Source of the DNA: Pseudocoprococcus catus
Lineage (GTDB): Bacteria > Bacillota > Clostridia > Lachnospirales > Lachnospiraceae
Direction of reading: 5' to 3'
Length of the DNA stretch: 53,798 nt
Assembly: GCF_019734885.1 (NCBI RefSeq)
Contig: NZ_JAAXCM010000045.1
Span: 1 to 53,798 of the forward strand
Positions 17,214-27,413 of the stretch are shown here, one piece after another. The notes below the pieces were generated by a model that did no database searches, was not told where the DNA came from, and saw only the letters and a list, made by a program, of their open reading frames with translations. Numbering within the stretch: position 1 is the stretch's first letter; every line of letters starts with the position of its first letter. A program made the position numbers and the translations under genes.

Positions 17214-20200
17214 ATGAGTAAAGAATTAATGAATACTACAGAGATGAAAGAAGTTATTTCAAAAAGAACGGCCTGCATGAAGGTGTTTGAACATGCAGAC
17301 CACCGTTTTACAGCGGCCATTTACGGCACACCGGTCCACTACATGAAGGACGGCCGCTGGGAAGAGATCGACAACCGCCTGGAAGCGGCAGCTGATAAAG
17401 TGCCGGCTGATGCGGATGATATGGAAAATATCTCAGGGGCCTTCAGAGTCCGTCTGTCCAACAAGGTGAAGAAAAAGCAGATGGTTTCACTGGGAGAGGG
17501 CAGCAGAAAGCTCACATGGGGTTTTGTGGATGCCAATTCCGTGAAACGCCAGATTTTAAAGGAAACGGAGGAGCAGCAGCCGGATAGTGCCGGTGCGTTA
17601 GAGCATACGGCGGACAGTGAAAAGGACCCCACAGCGGCCTATGCCGTCAGACATTTAAAGAGCCGCATCCTTTATCCGGAAGCCTTCCATGGTGTAGATA
17701 TCCGTTACACCATCGGCCCGGAAAGCCTGAAAGAGGATCTGGTCTTAAAGCAGGCAGACGCCGTGCATGCTTTCACATGGCGCTATGCCCCGGGTGGGTT
17801 AAAGGCCAGACAGGAAGGTGCGGATATCGTCTTTGAGGATACAAAGGGAACAAAAGCCTACAGATTGTCTGCACCGTATATGACGAATGCCGCAGGGGAA
17901 GTGAGCCACGGCCTGACACTGACCCTGACGGATGACGGCGGTGAGAAGAACAAGGAGGCTTACGTGAGACTGGAAGCGGATGCGGGATGGCTTGCGGCAG
18001 AAGAAAGAGCATATCCGGTGGTCATCGACCCGGTGGTGACCACCGATGTGGCCAGGGATAAGATCCAGGACTGCCATGTCTCTTCTTTCTACAATACAGA
18101 CAATTTTTACAACAGCCATATCCTGAAAACAGGCAGGGTGGACGGTTCCGTCCTCAGAAGCTACCTGAAGTTCACCCTTCCGCAGCTCAACAAAGCTTCT
18201 GAGATGGTGACATCCGCCTGGTATGTGGCCATCAGACGCCCGGGCGGTTCAGACCAGCGCCGCATTGATATCCACCGTGTGACAAAGGACTGGAACAGTA
18301 AGACTGTCACATGGGACAACAAACCGTCTTACGACCCGAAAGTGGCCGATTATATCGCTTTTTCAGGTTCTGGACTGACAAGACTGGTCTTTGATATCAC
18401 AGGTGTGGTAAAAGACTGGTATGCGGATGGGAAGAACTACGGCCTGATGATGAAAGAGCATGGGGAGGAAGAAGGTACGTATAACGAATACATTTCATCT
18501 GATGACAATCTGGATGATAATGCGGCCACACGTCCCCAGATCATGATCCAGTACGTAAGCTGCGAGGGCCTGGAGGATTTCTGGACGTATCACCAGCATG
18601 ATATCGGCAGGGCCGGTACAGGCTATGTGAATGATTATAACGGCAGCCAGATCCTGGTGCATCCGACTTATGCCCTTTCCGGCAGCCGTGCGCCTATCAG
18701 CCTGAGCCATGTGTTCAACAGCAGTGAACAGGGGGCGGATATCGGTTACGGCAAAGGCTTCCGTCTGAACTACCACCAGACCATGATGGCGAAGAAGATC
18801 GGAAGTACAGACTATTACTGCCAGACTGACGGTGACGGTACGAGAAGATATTTTGCCAAGGATACAACAGACAGCAAGTGGAAGGATGAGCTGGATCAGA
18901 CCCGTATCCTGACACTGGATTCATCCAACAGATATACCGTGACGGATAAGGACGGCGGCAAACAGCACTTTTTAAACGGGCTGCTTGTAAAGGAGGAAGA
19001 TGCTTCCGGCAACACGCTGTCGATCTTACACAACGCATCGAAGATCGTGAAGCTGACAGACGGCTCCGGCCGTGAAGTCAATCTGGCCTATGGCAGTGAC
19101 GGCCATCTGTCCAAACTGACGGATGCAGCAGGCAGGGTGACAGCATTTGGTTATACCAACGGTTTCCTGACATCCATCACAGACCCGGACGGTGCCGTGA
19201 GCCGCTTTACTTACGACACGGCAGCGGGCAAGGGCATGATGCTGACAGCGGCAGACCCTTACGGCTATAAAGTACAGTACAGCTATGGCAGCCGGGCCCC
19301 TTACAGGGTCAGCAAAGTCACGGAATATGCCGGCAGCACAGAGGGACAGAGCCTGACACTGGCTTACGGACACAACCGGACAAGCTTTACAGACAGCAAA
19401 GGAAGAAAAGAAGTCTATCTCTTTGACAATGCAGGGCGTACCGTCAGTGTGCGCAATGATGCCGGTTACGGTGCCGCATGGCAGTATCTGGATACGGCAA
19501 AGAACAAGAACAAACTGTCCGCAGCCACAGACCTGCGCTATGTATCCCCGCAGTATCTGAGGGGCGTCACGGGCGGTATGGCAGGCTGGACACGTTACAG
19601 CAATGCGGATCACGTTGTGGTGGAAGACAGTGCGGCAGGTGAAGCTTATATCGGCACAAAGTGTATCCGCATCCGCAGCACAGCAGCTTCCGGAGACGGT
19701 GCAGCGTTCCAGAACCTGACGGTAAAGGCGGGGAAGAAATATGTTTTTTCTGCTTATGTCAGAGCCAGTGTCAGTGAACTGGCGGCAAAAGGGCGTATCT
19801 GGCTGCAGATAGAGGATACAGCGAAGAATCTGGCGGTCGTGGCGGATTCAGCCGGCATCACGGCGGGTACGGAGGGCTTTAAGCGCCTGTCAGTGTCCTT
19901 TACGGCACCGGATAACGGGACAGGCAATGGCACATCCTCCTTAAGGATCCTTGCCAGGACCCGCAATTTCAAGGGAACTGCATGGTTTGACGGCCTCCAG
20001 ATGGAAGAAGGGGAGGCAGCGGGACGCCTGAACCTGGTATCCAACAACTGCTTCCAGAATGGCATGACGGACCATACAGCATTACAGTTCGCTGGCGGTG
20101 ACGGCGTGTTAAAGACCGGTGCGGCGGCACAGGTGCCGACCGTCTTAAAAGGCACTGTCAATGAGGATAAAGTCAACATCCGTGCGGCGGCAGGTACGGC

Positions 20201-23200
20201 ATATCAGGCCCTTGTCATGGCACCGAAGGGCACCAGTGCGACAATTCATGGGGCGGATTATGACAGTGACGGCGCCATCTGGTATGCCATCCGTGCAAAG
20301 ATTAGCAATAAGATCTATGACGGCTATATGAAAGGCACCTATCTGAACCTGTCCATTTCAGGGGCGGTTGTGACAGTCAGGGGTGTGGTTGCGGCAGACA
20401 ACCTGAACCTGCGTGCAGGTGCAGGCACCGGCTACAGCGCAAAGACCATGATGGCGGCAGGCACAGCCGTGGGCATCAAAGGTGCGGCAAAGGACAGCAG
20501 CGGCACGAAGTGGTATCGCCTGGCCTTTACAAAGAACGGCACACAGTATGATGGCTATGCATCTGCAGATTATGTGGCGGTCATGCGTCCATCTACTTCC
20601 CATGCGGCACCGTCTGGTACGCTGAATGTCCGAACAGAACCGAATACCTCCTGTTCTGTGGCTGTCCAGATCGGCAGCAGTGACAAGGTAAATATCGTCA
20701 GCCATGCCGGTTTAAAGAACGGAGACCTGTGGTACGGTGTGAAACTGACCAAAGGAGGCAAAGCCTACACCGGTTATGTGCTGTCTGATCTTGTGACGGT
20801 TTCATCTACAGATGTTCCTGCAGAGATCCGGATGGGACAGCAGGAAAAAGTACCGGGCGGCAACGGCCCGACAGGGGACAGCGTTTTAAAAATCACAGGG
20901 GATGAGAAGAACAACAAGCGCTGCTATCAGCCGCTGGCCATCTCCGGCAAAAAGGGCGACTGCTTCATGGCCTGCGGCTGGGGCTATGCCGACAGCGTGA
21001 GCCTGAAAGAGAAGTTCTTTGAAAGCGATCCCCATGCGGGCAACAGCTTAAACAGCAGGAAGAACCGCCATTTCGGCCTCCATATCAACTTCATATCCAG
21101 CGATGCCAATGACAGGAATGACATCCACTATGCGGAATTCGGGGCAGACTGCAGTGAGTGGCAGTTCATGAACACCGCTTTTGTGGCGAAACATGATTAT
21201 GTGCGGGTGGATATCGGCTTCTGTTATGGCAACAACAGCAACAATGCCTACTTTACGGGCCTTGGCCTTTATAAAGAAGAATACGGTACAAGCTTTGCCT
21301 ATGATGACAAAGGCAACGTGGTGAAGGTGACAGACCAAGCGAAGAAAAACAGCAGCTTTGAGTATGATGCCGCCGGAAACATTGCAAAACTGATTGATAT
21401 TAAGGGCAATCATTTTGAGTATACGCACGATGATAAACACAGGCTGACAGGCGCAAAGTCTGCAATGAATATGAAATATGCATTTGTATATAACAGTCAG
21501 GGCGGAATATCTTCAGCAAAAGTTGTAGATCCATCCAACGCAGCAAAAGCCATTACAGCGACTGCGGAGTATACAAAAGATGGCAGTTACATATCCAAAC
21601 TTTGTGATGAAGATGGAAACAGTACATCTTATGGCTGGGATACGGCAAAGGGATGGATGACGTCTGTAACAGATGGTGAAGGAAACTGGACAGATTATAC
21701 CTATGATGCATGCAACAGGGTGACAAAAGTGACATCTTCTGCGGATATCAACGATAAAGAACAGAAGATTTCTGTGGCATATACCTATAAGAATGACCGA
21801 ATGACGCAGATTGAGCATAACGGTTTTGTATATGAGCTTTTGTATGATGGATTCGGCAAAGAGACAGCGGTGAAGATTGCGGGTACACAGGCTGTGAGCC
21901 ATACATATGACAGTAAAAACGGACTGCTGCGCAGTACATCTTATGCAAATGGATTTTCAATCCGATATGAGTATGATACCCTGGACCGTCTTCAGAAAAT
22001 GGAAGCATTAAAGGACGGCAGTGTGATATATACATGCAGACTCATTTATGACAAGCATGGACAGATATGCAGAAGGGAACTGAAAGGCGACAAATCCTGT
22101 ATCTGGACATATGAATATGATTTGCTTGGCCGTATGGGAAAAGCTGTTTCGAATACCGGCGAAGAACGATTGTATCATTATGATGCGAATGGTAATGTAG
22201 ACAGTGTGACAACATTGTGTGATGGTAATAAGCAGACAACCGTGTATACATTTGATAAGGATGACAGGGAGACAAAACTGCAGGCGGGCAGTGCGGTTGT
22301 GTCAAGAACCTATGATGCTTATGGCCGCAGGTATATCTCAGACAGAAGCAGCGGTGCGTTTAAAACGACTTACAGATATGCTGTTAATGCGGCGGGACAG
22401 CCGGTCAACAGAATGGAAGCTGTTGAGAATAATGGCAAAAAGATTCAGTATACCTATGATAATAATGGAAATATCAGAACTATACAGGACGAGGTTGGTG
22501 TAACAACTTATCATTATGATGCGCTGCAGCGTCTGATCAGGGAGGACAATGTACGTTTAAACAAAACAATTATTTATACCAGAGATGCAGGCGGCAATGT
22601 GACTCAGAAGAAGGTTTATGCCCTTAGTACACAGGAAAAACCGGAAGGTCAGCTTGAACAGACAATGGTATATGCTTACGCAGACGGATGGAAAGACCAG
22701 ATGACAGCAGTGGATGGACAAGCTGTTGCTTATGACACAGCAGGTAATATGACAGCATACAAAGGCCAGAAATACAGTTGGTGCGGCAATGGTATCCTGA
22801 CGGATGTGATAAAGGAAGATGGCACTCAGATTCATTATGCGGTCAATGCGGAAGGTGTCCGTATGGAGAAGAAAGTAAATGGTGTAGTTGCAGCCACTTA
22901 TTTTACTGATGGCAGTCAGATCCTTGGAGAGAAAAATGCTTCAGGTTATCAGTCTTATATTTACAATTCCGGCGGTGAAATAGAAGCCATTTATTATAAA
23001 AAGAGTGTCTACTATTATATCAAAAACGGCCAGCAGGACATCATTGGCTTGTGTGATGCATCCGGCCAGTGGGTTGTGGATTACAGCTATGATACATGGG
23101 GGAATCTTCTGAAGACAGGCGGCTCCATGGCGTCAACACTTGGTGTGGATAACCCATTCAGATACCGCGGTTACTATTATGACACAGAAACAGGACTGTA

Positions 23201-23972
23201 TTATCTGGAAAGCCGTTATTATAATCCGGAATTGGGTAGAATGATGAGTGCGGATAGCCTGTCAGTGCTGGGCATGAGCAAAACAACACTGAATGACAAG
23301 AACCTGTATAACTACTGTGATGGCAATCCGGTCGGAAGAGTGGATGAAAGCGGTAATTTCTGGGCAGGAATGATATTTGGCGGAGTTATTGGCTGTGTGT
23401 CAGGACTTATGACAGCAGGTGCAGTTGCTGAGATAGAGGGAAGAAAAGTGACAAAGAAGGAAGCGCTGGTTGCAGGCCTTACTGGTTTGGCATCAGGAGC
23501 TGTATCAGGAATAATACCTGGATTAGGGATAATTCGAGGATGGACGGGTGCACAGATTTTTCAGTATACGTGGTTGGGAAACATTGCAGTTTCTGGGGGT
23601 GCTGCATTATTTTCCGTAGATGGTTCGGCTAAGGAAAGAGTAAATGCGGCATTAAATGATATGCTAAAGACAGCTGTAACAGGATTGGCTTTTGCACCAC
23701 CGATTCCTGTATTGGAGTCAAATGGAAACACTATATTAGGAGCAGCCGTAGGTGGAATATATGATATGTCCATTGCAAAAGCAAACAGCAGCAGAAAAAA
23801 TAATACATCCAGAACATCCTCCTCATCATCTTCAAAGAGTGGATATTCGGGAAGATGGTTAGTCAGTGTGGAACGGAAATATACAGGTTCGGGTCGCTTC
23901 TGTTGGGAGATATGTACGAAGTATTATTCGGATGGTTCAATCAGTGTAGAGAGATGGAAATATACGGTTTAA
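17214..23972 (+). CDS. Giant DNRLRE/SH3/Rhs-repeat polymorphic toxin 1
   Basis: A 2252-residue protein. Order: an N-terminal region with VFEHADHRFTAAIYGTPVHY and DNRLEAA; a DNRLRE-type domain (about 279-450, with DNKPSYDP); Rhs/YD repeats; a carbohydrate-binding-like domain (about 840-930); three SH3b repeats (about 972-1195); more YD repeats; the Rhs core motif RYRGYYYDTETGLYYLESRY at about 1982; and a variable ~200-residue tip that starts with Gly-rich hydrophobic segments and ends in a basic, aromatic tail. Such proteins deliver the C-terminal tip as a toxin to competing cells. No signal peptide or N-terminal membrane helix is seen. ATG 17214 follows AAAGGAGAAAG; an upstream in-frame ATG at 17145 lies in the leader. 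The toxic activity of the tip is not recognised. Confidence 0.85.
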   Translation: MSKELMNTTEMKEVISKRTACMKVFEHADHRFTAAIYGTPVHYMKDGRWEEIDNRLEAAADKVPADADDMENISGAFRVRLSNKVKKKQMVSLGEGSRKLTWGFVDANSVKRQILKETEEQQPDSAGALEHTADSEKDPTAAYAVRHLKSRILYPEAFHGVDIRYTIGPESLKEDLVLKQADAVHAFTWRYAPGGLKARQEGADIVFEDTKGTKAYRLSAPYMTNAAGEVSHGLTLTLTDDGGEKNKEAYVRLEADAGWLAAEERAYPVVIDPVVTTDVARDKIQDCHVSSFYNTDNFYNSHILKTGRVDGSVLRSYLKFTLPQLNKASEMVTSAWYVAIRRPGGSDQRRIDIHRVTKDWNSKTVTWDNKPSYDPKVADYIAFSGSGLTRLVFDITGVVKDWYADGKNYGLMMKEHGEEEGTYNEYISSDDNLDDNAATRPQIMIQYVSCEGLEDFWTYHQHDIGRAGTGYVNDYNGSQILVHPTYALSGSRAPISLSHVFNSSEQGADIGYGKGFRLNYHQTMMAKKIGSTDYYCQTDGDGTRRYFAKDTTDSKWKDELDQTRILTLDSSNRYTVTDKDGGKQHFLNGLLVKEEDASGNTLSILHNASKIVKLTDGSGREVNLAYGSDGHLSKLTDAAGRVTAFGYTNGFLTSITDPDGAVSRFTYDTAAGKGMMLTAADPYGYKVQYSYGSRAPYRVSKVTEYAGSTEGQSLTLAYGHNRTSFTDSKGRKEVYLFDNAGRTVSVRNDAGYGAAWQYLDTAKNKNKLSAATDLRYVSPQYLRGVTGGMAGWTRYSNADHVVVEDSAAGEAYIGTKCIRIRSTAASGDGAAFQNLTVKAGKKYVFSAYVRASVSELAAKGRIWLQIEDTAKNLAVVADSAGITAGTEGFKRLSVSFTAPDNGTGNGTSSLRILARTRNFKGTAWFDGLQMEEGEAAGRLNLVSNNCFQNGMTDHTALQFAGGDGVLKTGAAAQVPTVLKGTVNEDKVNIRAAAGTAYQALVMAPKGTSATIHGADYDSDGAIWYAIRAKISNKIYDGYMKGTYLNLSISGAVVTVRGVVAADNLNLRAGAGTGYSAKTMMAAGTAVGIKGAAKDSSGTKWYRLAFTKNGTQYDGYASADYVAVMRPSTSHAAPSGTLNVRTEPNTSCSVAVQIGSSDKVNIVSHAGLKNGDLWYGVKLTKGGKAYTGYVLSDLVTVSSTDVPAEIRMGQQEKVPGGNGPTGDSVLKITGDEKNNKRCYQPLAISGKKGDCFMACGWGYADSVSLKEKFFESDPHAGNSLNSRKNRHFGLHINFISSDANDRNDIHYAEFGADCSEWQFMNTAFVAKHDYVRVDIGFCYGNNSNNAYFTGLGLYKEEYGTSFAYDDKGNVVKVTDQAKKNSSFEYDAAGNIAKLIDIKGNHFEYTHDDKHRLTGAKSAMNMKYAFVYNSQGGISSAKVVDPSNAAKAITATAEYTKDGSYISKLCDEDGNSTSYGWDTAKGWMTSVTDGEGNWTDYTYDACNRVTKVTSSADINDKEQKISVAYTYKNDRMTQIEHNGFVYELLYDGFGKETAVKIAGTQAVSHTYDSKNGLLRSTSYANGFSIRYEYDTLDRLQKMEALKDGSVIYTCRLIYDKHGQICRRELKGDKSCIWTYEYDLLGRMGKAVSNTGEERLYHYDANGNVDSVTTLCDGNKQTTVYTFDKDDRETKLQAGSAVVSRTYDAYGRRYISDRSSGAFKTTYRYAVNAAGQPVNRMEAVENNGKKIQYTYDNNGNIRTIQDEVGVTTYHYDALQRLIREDNVRLNKTIIYTRDAGGNVTQKKVYALSTQEKPEGQLEQTMVYAYADGWKDQMTAVDGQAVAYDTAGNMTAYKGQKYSWCGNGILTDVIKEDGTQIHYAVNAEGVRMEKKVNGVVAATYFTDGSQILGEKNASGYQSYIYNSGGEIEAIYYKKSVYYYIKNGQQDIIGLCDASGQWVVDYSYDTWGNLLKTGGSMASTLGVDNPFRYRGYYYDTETGLYYLESRYYNPELGRMMSADSLSVLGMSKTTLNDKNLYNYCDGNPVGRVDESGNFWAGMIFGGVIGCVSGLMTAGAVAEIEGRKVTKKEALVAGLTGLASGAVSGIIPGLGIIRGWTGAQIFQYTWLGNIAVSGGAALFSVDGSAKERVNAALNDMLKTAVTGLAFAPPIPVLESNGNTILGAAVGGIYDMSIAKANSSRKNNTSRTSSSSSSKSGYSGRWLVSVERKYTGSGRFCWEICTKYYSDGSISVERWKYTV

Positions 23973-24019
23973 TGTACTGGTATATCTTTTCAAAGCGTAA
24001 AAGGAGATGGTATAATTAA

Positions 24020-24045
24020 GAGGCAGCAGAATTGGCTGCTGCCTC
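24020..24045 (+). other. Perfect hairpin ahead of immunity candidate 1
   Basis: A 10-bp exact stem GAGGCAGCAG / CTGCTGCCTC with loop AATTGG lies between the toxin stop and the immunity start. It is followed by A, not T, so it is not a forward terminator; it may slow or protect the transcript between toxin and immunity genes. Confidence 0.5.
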
Positions 24046-24079
24046 AAAAAGATTTGGTCATGCCAGGGGGAAGAAAGTC

Positions 24080-24553
24080 GTGAAAGAAATAAGAGGCGGT
24101 TTGCCGGAGCAATATTCAAATAAGGGATTTTGTTGGTCTTTTATTGGGTTATTTATAGTTTGTGTTTTTTTTGGCATTCTGTTATGCAGGGAAGGAACAG
24201 GAATTTGTGAGACTGTTATAGGAATCGGGTTTATGTATTTGGCTGTGTTGTATATTTATTTGAGATTTTCAGTATCATATGTTATAGATGAAACGGGGGT
24301 TACAATCACTTATATTAATTTTAAAATATGGACAGTTCATTTCAACTGGGATGAGTACTACGAAGTGGAATTTGGAACAACGAGAAAAAATGAGGCCGGT
24401 GTAGATTTTGTCATGTCTTTTAAGAAAAAGAAGAAATGTCTGAGTGATTTTATATTTTCCGGAACGGTAGGATGTGAATGTACAGAAGAGACGTATGCAC
24501 TGGTGAAAAGCTGGCTGCCGGAGAGTGTAAGGATGCCAAAGGTCAAGTTTTAA
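24080..24553 (+). CDS. Two-helix membrane immunity candidate 1 (PH-like domain)
   Basis: Placed directly after the toxin tip and AT-rich like it, the expected position of the cognate immunity gene. The 157-residue product has two membrane helices (GFCWSFIGLFIVCVFFGILL and a second near residues 50-72) and then a cytoplasmic beta-rich part (DETGVTITYINFKIWTVHFN then WDEYYEVEF) that looks like a bacterial PH-type fold. The start is taken as GTG 24080, 9 bases after AGGGGGAAG; an in-frame TTG at 24032 lies inside the preceding hairpin. A membrane immunity protein suggests the toxin acts at, or crosses, the membrane. Function is inferred from position and architecture only. Confidence 0.6.
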   Translation: MKEIRGGLPEQYSNKGFCWSFIGLFIVCVFFGILLCREGTGICETVIGIGFMYLAVLYIYLRFSVSYVIDETGVTITYINFKIWTVHFNWDEYYEVEFGTTRKNEAGVDFVMSFKKKKKCLSDFIFSGTVGCECTEETYALVKSWLPESVRMPKVKF

Positions 24554-24555
24554 TT

Positions 24556-24625
24556 ATTTTATTTCCGATGCCTCGTAATTCCTGCGGGGCACCCTTTCAC
24601 CACGAAAAAGATAAACTGAAAATAT
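24556..24625 (+). repeat. Module-boundary repeat, copy 1
   Basis: About 70 bases, ATTTTATT...TGCCTCGT...GCGGGGCA...ATAAACTGAAAATATA, matching 27307-27375 with scattered differences. The centre forms a hairpin TGCCTCGTA / TGCGGGGCA (with G-U pairs). It sits just after immunity gene 1, where the orphan Rhs cassette begins, so it looks like a recombination boundary as well as a possible transcription end. Confidence 0.75.
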
Positions 24626-26708
24626 ATTTTTACGCGGATTCGGTAACAGAAAAAACGTATCCATTGCCGGAAAGGCGGCAGTCAGCCATGATTATGAGGC
24701 AAAGAACGGCAACCTCTTAAAGAGCACCTATGCCAATGGCTGGGAAGTTACCTATACCTATGATAACCTTGACCGTGTGACAGAAGTGAAAGCATCAAAA
24801 GATGGCACAAGTTATACCATCGGAAGGTATATCTATGACAAACTGGGAAGGGTGGCACGTTTCATCGACGGACAGGTATCCGGAAAATCCTGCACTTACG
24901 GCTATGACTTGACAGACAGGCTGTGTGAAGCAGTCTTTGATGACGGTACAGCCTACCGATACACTTATGATGCCAATGACTGCCTGATTAAGGAAGTCCA
25001 GACCACACCGGATGGCGTTAGAACCGTGACAAGAGCCTATGATGCGGACAGCCGTGAAACAACTGTTATCTGCGGCAGTGCCAAGGTTGAAAAGACCTTT
25101 GACAAGCTGGGCAGACTTTCATCCATCAAGAGGAACGGCGGGAAACATACGACAACGTATACTTATGAGACAACAGCGGATGGCGGACAGACAGGGCGTG
25201 TAAAAACCGTGAAAAACGGCAGCGGCACATGGGAGTATGCTTATGATGCCTGGGGCAATGTGTCTAAAGCCACAGAAAACGGCAGTGCAGACAGCCATAC
25301 TTATACCTATGATGCCCAGGGACAGCTGACCCGTGAATATGACCCGGATAAGAAGCTGTATCTCGGCTATCAGTACGATGCCGGCGGCAACCTGACGGAA
25401 GTGCGCAGTTACCCGGCAGGGGCAGAGGGCGGACCGGAAGGAACAGGGACTGTCCTTAAAACTTTTGCCTATGACAGCACATGGAAAGACCAGCTGGCAT
25501 CGGTTACCATGGAGGGGAAGACAAGGAACTTCACCTATGATGTCAACGGCAACCTGCTCAGTGACGGAAAGTATACCTACAGCTGGACAAAGGGAAGCCT
25601 GCTTGAGAAAGTGACAGGTGATGGCCTGGAGGCAGTGTATACCTATGATGCATCGGGTATCCGGACATCCAAGAAAGTAAACGGTATCACAACAGAATAC
25701 CTGACAGCGGGCGGCAGTGTCCTGTCGGAGAAGAAGAACGGCGTATGGCAGCATTACCTGTATGACGGCAGCGGTCAGCTGATGGCTATCCGTTATAAGG
25801 GCGCGGATTACTATTATATCCGTGACGGCTTAATGAGCATCACAGGACTGGTTGACGCCAATGGTGTGGCTGTAGTAAACTATAGATATGACAGTTGGGG
25901 TATACTGACCGGCATCACAGGCAGCATGGCAGGGACACTTGGAAAGGATAACCCGTACAGATTTAAGGGGTACTACTATGATGAAGAGACGGGGATGTAC
26001 TATCTGAAGAGCCGCTATTATCAGCCGGAGATCTGCAGGTTTATCAGTGCGGATAGTTATGATGTATTGACACAGTCTCCGATGGCATTAGTTGATACAA
26101 ATTTGTATAATTATTGTGATAATAACCCTGTTTATAGGGAAGATGAGAATGGTCAGTTTTGGAACATAGTAATTCCAGCACTGATAGGTGCGGCTGTAGG
26201 TACATTTTTGACGTGGGCAGCAACATCTGCAACAGGTCAGGAATATAGAACAAAAGATTATCTGAGTGATTTTGTAGCAGGATTTATTATCAATTTGATT
26301 CCGATTAAAAATATATCTAGAGCATTCTATGTAATTTATACAACTGGTAAAGGCATATATGATGGTGAAGAACCAAAGAGTATTGCATTTAATGCAGCGA
26401 TAGCATGGACGGCTTCTTCATTGAATATTAGTGAAAGACTTAATTTGCCACATAAGACAAATTATGATAAAGTTGCTAATAATGTAATTGATGTAGTGGA
26501 AAATGCGGGAAGAGAGTTTGTAGGTGCTATTACAAGTAGAATTTTTAATTCAGGCCCTTCAAAAACTAAAGCGTCAAAATCGGTAAAAAATAGTTTTAAA
26601 CGTACTTTAATTTCTAATCAGATTATAAGGAAAGGGAAAAAAGTATATAGAAAGAGAGTGTATTATTATCGAGGACGAAAAGAATGGAGAATAGAAAGGA
26701 TACATTAA
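24615..26708 (+). pseudogene. Orphan Rhs C-terminal toxin cassette without a start
   Basis: The frame opens after a TAA at 24612-24614 and runs without interruption to 26708. It enters in mid-repeat (RGFGNRKNVSIAGKAAVSHD) and has no credible start or ribosome site; the first GTG is at 24777. It contains about a dozen YD repeats, the core RFKGYYYDEETGMYYLKSRY, and then an AT-rich tip of ~200 residues with Gly-rich hydrophobic segments (ALIGAAVGTFLTWAAT) and a very basic end (KKVYRKRVYYYRGRKEWRIE). The repeat part closely resembles the matching part of toxin 2 rather than toxin 1. This is the layout of a silent toxin tip that can replace the active tip by recombination. It is listed as a pseudogene only because it lacks a start. 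Confidence 0.8.
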
Positions 26709-26711
26709 AAC

Positions 26712-27299
26712 GTGGATGAGGATAAAATTATAATTATACCTGAAAAATATTATATGCAAATCTATCAAGTGGGTTTTTGGTTTCTTATAATCATGTCTAT
26801 TATATGTATAGCGTATGGTTTTTTTGCAAATGAAAAAGCATGGTTAACGTATACTATAATAGGGATTGTTGTAGGAGAAGTAATATTGATTCGAGAATGG
26901 TTTAGCTTTGGCAGAGTGATAGAGATGGATAAAGAAGGCTGTACCGTCAAATGGCGAAACCGCAGTAAGGAATATCGCTGGAGTGAATTAAAAACAAGAA
27001 GGATAGAGAATAATATAAAATCATGTTATACAAATTGCCGCAAATGCGCAGTGATTTCTCCGTATGAAATAAAAAGATTTCGAAAGAAAGATCCAATGAG
27101 CTATTTTATAAATATTTTACATTGGAGAGATTGGAGTACTTTTTATGTATATTTAGATAGCGGAAAAATAAATGATGGAAAGAATAGTTATGAAGGCGGA
27201 ATTAACGAAAGTATATTCAGAGGAAAAATTGCTCAATGGGGAGTAACATTTGATGATGTTAACTTGAAAAAAGTTAAACCATGGGAAGAAATATTATAA
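26712..27299 (+). CDS. Two-helix membrane immunity candidate 2 (PH-like domain)
   Basis: A 195-residue product starting at GTG 26712, three bases after the orphan tip; AGAAAGGA lies 11 bases upstream. Two membrane helices (about residues 17-38 and 43-62) are followed by a PH-like strand pattern (IEMDKEGCTVKWRNRSKEYRW) and a longer cytoplasmic C-terminal region. The architecture repeats that of candidate 1 although the sequences differ, as expected if both neutralise membrane-related toxins. It is very AT-rich, like the adjoining toxin tip. Assignment as immunity is by position and architecture. Confidence 0.6.
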   Translation: MDEDKIIIIPEKYYMQIYQVGFWFLIIMSIICIAYGFFANEKAWLTYTIIGIVVGEVILIREWFSFGRVIEMDKEGCTVKWRNRSKEYRWSELKTRRIENNIKSCYTNCRKCAVISPYEIKRFRKKDPMSYFINILHWRDWSTFYVYLDSGKINDGKNSYEGGINESIFRGKIAQWGVTFDDVNLKKVKPWEEIL

Positions 27300-27306
27300 C
27301 CATTCC

Positions 27307-27375
27307 ATTTTATTCTCAATGCCCCGCATTCTTGCGGGGCATCCCCTTACCACAAGAAAAATAAACTGAAAATAT
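27307..27375 (+). repeat. Module-boundary repeat, copy 2
   Basis: The second copy of the repeat at 24556-24625. Its hairpin is perfect: TGCCCCGCA / TTGCGGGGCA. With copy 1 it brackets the orphan toxin/immunity cassette (about 2.75 kb between equivalent points). Confidence 0.75.
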
Positions 27376-27413
27376 ACAAATGAAAAATTAAGAGGAAAGG
27401 AGATTAACGAAAG

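Noticed and set aside
17214-23972. Tandem DNA repeats in the Rhs genes
   Set aside because: The periodicity comes from YD protein repeats that vary at DNA level, not from a satellite or CRISPR-type repeat.
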